A stretch of DNA of 34,891 bases. Source: Oscillospiraceae bacterium (GTDB lineage Bacteria; Bacillota; Clostridia; Oscillospirales; SIG530). The stretch spans positions 1 to 34,891 of the forward strand of contig SVND01000027.1 in NCBI GenBank assembly GCA_015067075.1, in the 5' to 3' direction. Both the position numbers and the translations under genes were made by a program. Under the pieces are notes generated by a model. The model did no database searches. It worked only from the letters and a program-made list of their open reading frames with translations, and was not told where the DNA came from. Positions 32,375-34,891 of the stretch are shown here, piece by piece; positions within the stretch are counted from its first letter, which is position 1, and each line of letters begins with the position of its first letter.

Positions 32375-33307
32375 TTGGTATATAATAACGTTTTAGAAGC
32401 TATAGGACACACTCCTATGATCCGTCTCAATAAAATATGCGAGCCAGATTGCGCAGAAATTCTTGTTAAATACGAGGGCGTAAATATCGGCGGCTCGATC
32501 AAGACAAGAACTGCCATGAATATGCTTGCTGAGGCTCGCCGCCGCGGCGATATCAATGAAAACACTATTATTGTTGAGCCTACAAGCGGAAATCAAGGTA
32601 TCGGTCTTTCCCTCGTCGGCGCCGTTATGGGCTACAAGGTGCGTATTATCATGCCCGACTCCGTCAGCGAGGAGCGCAGATTGCTCGTCAAGGCGTATGG
32701 CGCGGAGGTCCATCTCGTCCACGATGCAGGCGATATCGGCAAATGCATTGAAGAGTGCTTGCAGACTGCACTTGATATGGCAAAAGCCGACCCGAACGTA
32801 TACGTTCCTCAGCAGTTTACAAACCCCGATAATCCTTTTGTACATAAGTATCACACGGGCTTGGAGATCCTTGAGCAGGTCGGCGGTCCCATCGACGGCT
32901 TTTGTTCAGGCGTTGGCACAGGAGGTACTCTTTCAGGCATCGGCGAAACGCTTAAAAACCAATATCCCGATATAAAAATTTGGGCTGTTGAACCCGAAAA
33001 CGCCGCGATCCTCTCAGGCGGCAGTATCGGCACGCATCTTCAGATGGGTATCGGAGACGGACTTATCCCCGACAACCTTAATACTGAAATTTATGAGCAT
33101 ATTTGCATAATCAGCGACGCTGAAGCCATTGAAACAGCTCGCAAGCTTGCACGGCTTGAAGGTCTTATGTGCGGCATTTCCAGCGGTACAAACGTCGCCG
33201 CCGCCATTCGCCTTGCAAGAGTTTTGGGCAAAGGCAAGCGCGTTGTAACAGTGCTCCCCGACACAGGCGAGCGTTATTTCAGCACCGAGCTTTTTGAGCG
33301 CATATAA
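32375..33307 (+). CDS. cysK: Cysteine synthase family PLP enzyme
   Basis: A 310-residue fold-type-II PLP enzyme, expected to make cysteine from O-acetylserine (or a related ester) and sulfide. The PLP lysine is K43 in NIGGSIKTRTA, where classic enzymes have NPxGSVKDR. The substrate loop is PTSGNQGIG (71-74) in place of TSGNTG. The phosphate-binding GVGTGGTLSG lies near 175-184. PDTGERYFST closes the protein. The start is TTG at 32375 with GGAGG eight bases upstream. Motif changes leave room for a different acyl donor such as O-phosphoserine. Confidence 0.92.
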   Translation: MVYNNVLEAIGHTPMIRLNKICEPDCAEILVKYEGVNIGGSIKTRTAMNMLAEARRRGDINENTIIVEPTSGNQGIGLSLVGAVMGYKVRIIMPDSVSEERRLLVKAYGAEVHLVHDAGDIGKCIEECLQTALDMAKADPNVYVPQQFTNPDNPFVHKYHTGLEILEQVGGPIDGFCSGVGTGGTLSGIGETLKNQYPDIKIWAVEPENAAILSGGSIGTHLQMGIGDGLIPDNLNTEIYEHICIISDAEAIETARKLARLEGLMCGISSGTNVAAAIRLARVLGKGKRVVTVLPDTGERYFSTELFERI

Positions 33308-33334
33308 CAAATATAAACGATTGGAGCTTTTATA

Positions 33335-33694
33335 ATGAATGAATCAGGCGAAATGTATTTAGAGACCATATTCATTCTTCTTCAGCGCAAAGAGGAAGGT
33401 CTGCACGCCATTGATATCGTAAATCATACAGGCTACAGCAAACCGAGTATCAGCCGTGCAATGGGCATTTTAAAGCGTGACGGCATGATAGATATCGACG
33501 ATCACGATCATATCACCTTAACTGAAAAAGGTAAAAAGATCGCATGCCGCATTTACGAGCGGCACAGCATTATTACCCGTTTTTTGTGTTCTATCGGTGT
33601 AGATGATGAAACTGCAGATGCAGATGCATGCAAGATCGAACACATTATAAGTGATGCCTCCGTTGAAAAGATAAAGGAGTTTTTATCAAAATGA
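33335..33694 (+). CDS. DtxR/MntR-family metal-dependent repressor, short form
   Basis: A 119-residue repressor. A winged helix occupies residues 1-65 (KPSISRAMGILKRDG recognition helix), with a dimer and metal domain after it. There is no C-terminal SH3-like or FeoA domain. Candidate ligands are M7, E10, H77, C99, E102 and H103. The Met and Cys at positions 7 and 99 correspond to the iron-type DtxR set (M10, C102, E105, H106) and not to the Asp and Glu of manganese-type MntR. Iron sensing is inferred. It is 27 bp after cysK, and its stop overlaps the next ATG (ATGA). Confidence 0.92.
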   Translation: MNESGEMYLETIFILLQRKEEGLHAIDIVNHTGYSKPSISRAMGILKRDGMIDIDDHDHITLTEKGKKIACRIYERHSIITRFLCSIGVDDETADADACKIEHIISDASVEKIKEFLSK

Positions 33695-34418
33695 ATAAAA
33701 CCGTTATCGTCACAGGTGCTTCCCGCGGAATCGGCAAAGCTATCGCTACAGTTTTCGCTCAAAACGGATATAACGTCGTAATCAATTATAACAAAAGCGA
33801 AGAGCAAGCAAAGGCACTTGAAATCTCTCTTTCCGAATACAATGTATGTAGCTTCAAGGCTGACGTGTCCGACCCCGACAGCGCCGCGTCTTTGTGCGAT
33901 TTTGCGCTCTCCGCTTCGGTAAAATAGACGTTCTGGTCAACAACGCAGGTATCGCAAAGCAGTCTCTTATAACTGACGTGTCTTTCGAGGAATGGTCGCG
34001 TATTTTCAATGTAAACGTCGGCTCTTGCTTTAATTGCAGTAAGTCTGTTTTGCCTCACATGATAAACAGAAAAAGCGGTTCAATAATAAACATCTCTTCG
34101 ATTTGGGGAATTTGCGGCGCTTCCTGTGAGGTTGCATATTCCGCATCAAAAGCTGCAATAATCGGATTTACAAAGGCGCTCGCCAAGGAAGTTGGTCCGT
34201 CGGGAATCACTGTAAACTGCATTGCACCCGGTGTTATTGACACAGAGATGAATTCCAATCTTTCCTCCGACGATTTAGCCGCGCTTTGCGATGAAACTCC
34301 CCTTTGCAGAATCGGCTCATGCGACGATATTGCGCAGACTGCCCTGTTTCTCGCCTCACAGGGGGCAAGCTTTATCACAGGGCAAGTTATAAGCCCAAAC
34401 GGCGGTATAGTAATTTGA
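33691..34418 (+). pseudogene. FabG-like short-chain dehydrogenase/reductase split by a one-base frameshift
   Basis: The first frame (33691-33927) gives VTGASRGIGKAIA, the NAD(P)-binding glycine motif, and ends early at TAG. The second frame continues RFGKIDVLVNNAGI to the stop at 34418, with the catalytic Ser in NISSIWG, AYSASKAA (Tyr and Lys), and the PGVIDTEM and GQVISPNGG blocks. Joining them near 33912-33915 restores a normal 241-residue protein like 3-oxoacyl-ACP reductase, so one base is missing. I saw no -1 slippery heptamer there. It may be a true pseudogene or a sequencing error. It is coupled to the upstream DtxR gene (ATGA), and a terminator follows. Confidence 0.85.
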
Positions 34419-34423
34419 TAAGT

Positions 34424-34452
34424 AAAAAAGAGCTGTAAAACAGCTCTTTTTT
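34424..34452 (+). terminator. Terminator of hisI-cysK-dtxR-sdr
   Basis: A 12-bp perfect stem (AAAAAAGAGCTG at 34424-34435 with 34441-34452), a 5-base loop and a T-run lie right after the SDR stop. Confidence 0.92.
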
Positions 34453-34560
34453 TGTTATTGGTAGTCGAAATAAACCCCCGGTTCTACCGGGGGAGCGGTA
34501 AACCGCTTTAGTGAAAATAAATCCGGCGAGCTTTATGCAAGCCGAAGAGAACAAAAGGAC

Positions 34561-34629
34561 TTGAAATCAATTAAACCTCCAAGTATAATGGTAGTGGTTT
34601 GGCGACCGCATTACCAAAATACAAGGAGG
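34561..34629 (+). promoter_or_regulatory. tnpA promoter and ribosome-site-hiding hairpin
   Basis: TTGAAA (34561-34566), 17 bp, TATAAT (34584-34589). Arms 34576-34593 and 34612-34629 pair at 14 of 18 positions, including CCTCC with the GGAGG ribosome site. The left arm lies mostly upstream of the start site of the element's own promoter, so only read-through RNA can form the full hairpin. Confidence 0.6.
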
Positions 34630-34637
34630 CATAATTG

Positions 34638-34891
34638 ATGAAAAAAGAAAATAATGAAATTCGTAGTACAGCCCATAGCAAATACAGATGCCAGTATCAC
34701 ATCGTGTTTGCTCCAAAGTACCGGAGAAAAGAGATCTACGGAAAATTGAAAAAGGATATAGGAGAGATTCTGCGTAAGTTGTGTGAACAGAAAGATGTGG
34801 AAATTCTTGAAGCAGAAGCATGCCCAGATCACATTCATATGCTTGTGAGTATCCCACCATATATAAGTATAGCACAATTTATGGGATTTAT
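34638..34891 (+). CDS. tnpA: IS200/IS605-family transposase TnpA, 5' part
   Basis: The first 84 residues of a Y1 HUH single-strand transposase. KYRCQYHIVFAPKYRRKEIY near residues 15-34 and ACPDHIHMLVSIPP carry the metal-binding HxH (H65, H67). The catalytic tyrosine helix lies beyond the window end. GGAGG is eight bases before the ATG. The enzyme excises and inserts the element as a single-stranded circle at short target sites. A tnpB partner, if any, would be outside the window. Confidence 0.95.
   Translation, partial: MKKENNEIRSTAHSKYRCQYHIVFAPKYRRKEIYGKLKKDIGEILRKLCEQKDVEILEAEACPDHIHMLVSIPPYISIAQFMGF

Larger units (their letters stand above)
34465..34891 (+). mobile_element. IS200/IS605-family insertion sequence, left end and start of tnpA
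   Basis: The left end shows hairpin CCCCCGG-TTCTA-CCGGGGG (34475-34493) followed by AGCGGT-AA-ACCGCT (34494-34507), the subterminal structures used for single-strand recognition by HUH transposases. A roughly 130-bp leader precedes tnpA. The exact left boundary is not certain. The right end is outside the window. It landed just after the SDR terminator, a typical harmless target. Confidence 0.85.

Noticed and set aside
33894-33930. Programmed -1 frameshift in the SDR gene
   Set aside because: The direction would fit, but no X-XXY-YYZ slippery site or downstream structure is visible; a lost base explains it more simply.

Overview
The window looks like chromosomal DNA of an anaerobic, endospore-forming Clostridia-type Firmicute, probably a gut Oscillospiraceae/Ruminococcaceae relative. 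The lineage is my inference. It rests on spmA/spmB and a SpoVT-like AbrB regulator, a ferredoxin-dependent 2-oxoacid oxidoreductase, SLH-domain surface proteins, TTGACA/TATAAT promoters with strong GGAGG ribosome sites, and the parAB and pyrH-frr-uppS-cdsA-dxr housekeeping blocks. No rRNA, tRNA or CRISPR array was seen.

Left part (1-6.2 kb): the 3' end of groES and a complete groEL run rightward. They meet a leftward parA-parB-mnmA-htrA block at two back-to-back terminators, and between these lies what looks like an orphan right end of an IS200/IS605-type element. The groES frame is broken at the extreme left edge.

Surface and envelope part (6.2-18.5 kb): a leftward pair of paralogous SGNH esterases, one anchored by SLH domains and one as a lipoprotein, has its own promoter. 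A murI-GH43-histidine phosphatase operon follows, then the small AbrB regulator. Rightward spmA-spmB and a DUF4091/GH123-like protein come next and converge on dxr.

Central leftward block (17.4-29.8 kb): pyrH-frr-uppS-cdsA-dxr is a housekeeping operon. Upstream of it, ending at its own terminator, is a seven-gene operon: sodium:solute symporter, phenylacetate-CoA ligase, iorA, iorB, a second phenylacetate-CoA ligase, a tandem ACT protein and a PF06838 PLP enzyme. It is best read as arylacetate/aromatic 2-oxoacid metabolism with an amino-acid sensor. The direction (fermentative disposal, or reductive salvage of arylacetates into aromatic amino acids) cannot be told from sequence.

Right part (29.8-34.9 kb): a perfect-consensus promoter, back to back with an equally perfect one for the symporter, drives a COG1237 metallo-beta-lactamase-fold protein and a Crp/Fnr regulator. 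That operon converges, overlapping by 12 bp, on trxA, whose promoter carries a GTGA-N5-TCAC palindrome near -41. Divergently, hisI-cysK-DtxR-SDR form an operon. The regulator has iron-type DtxR ligands, and the SDR is split by a one-base frameshift. The window ends inside an IS200/IS605 tnpA whose leader can hide its ribosome site in read-through RNA.
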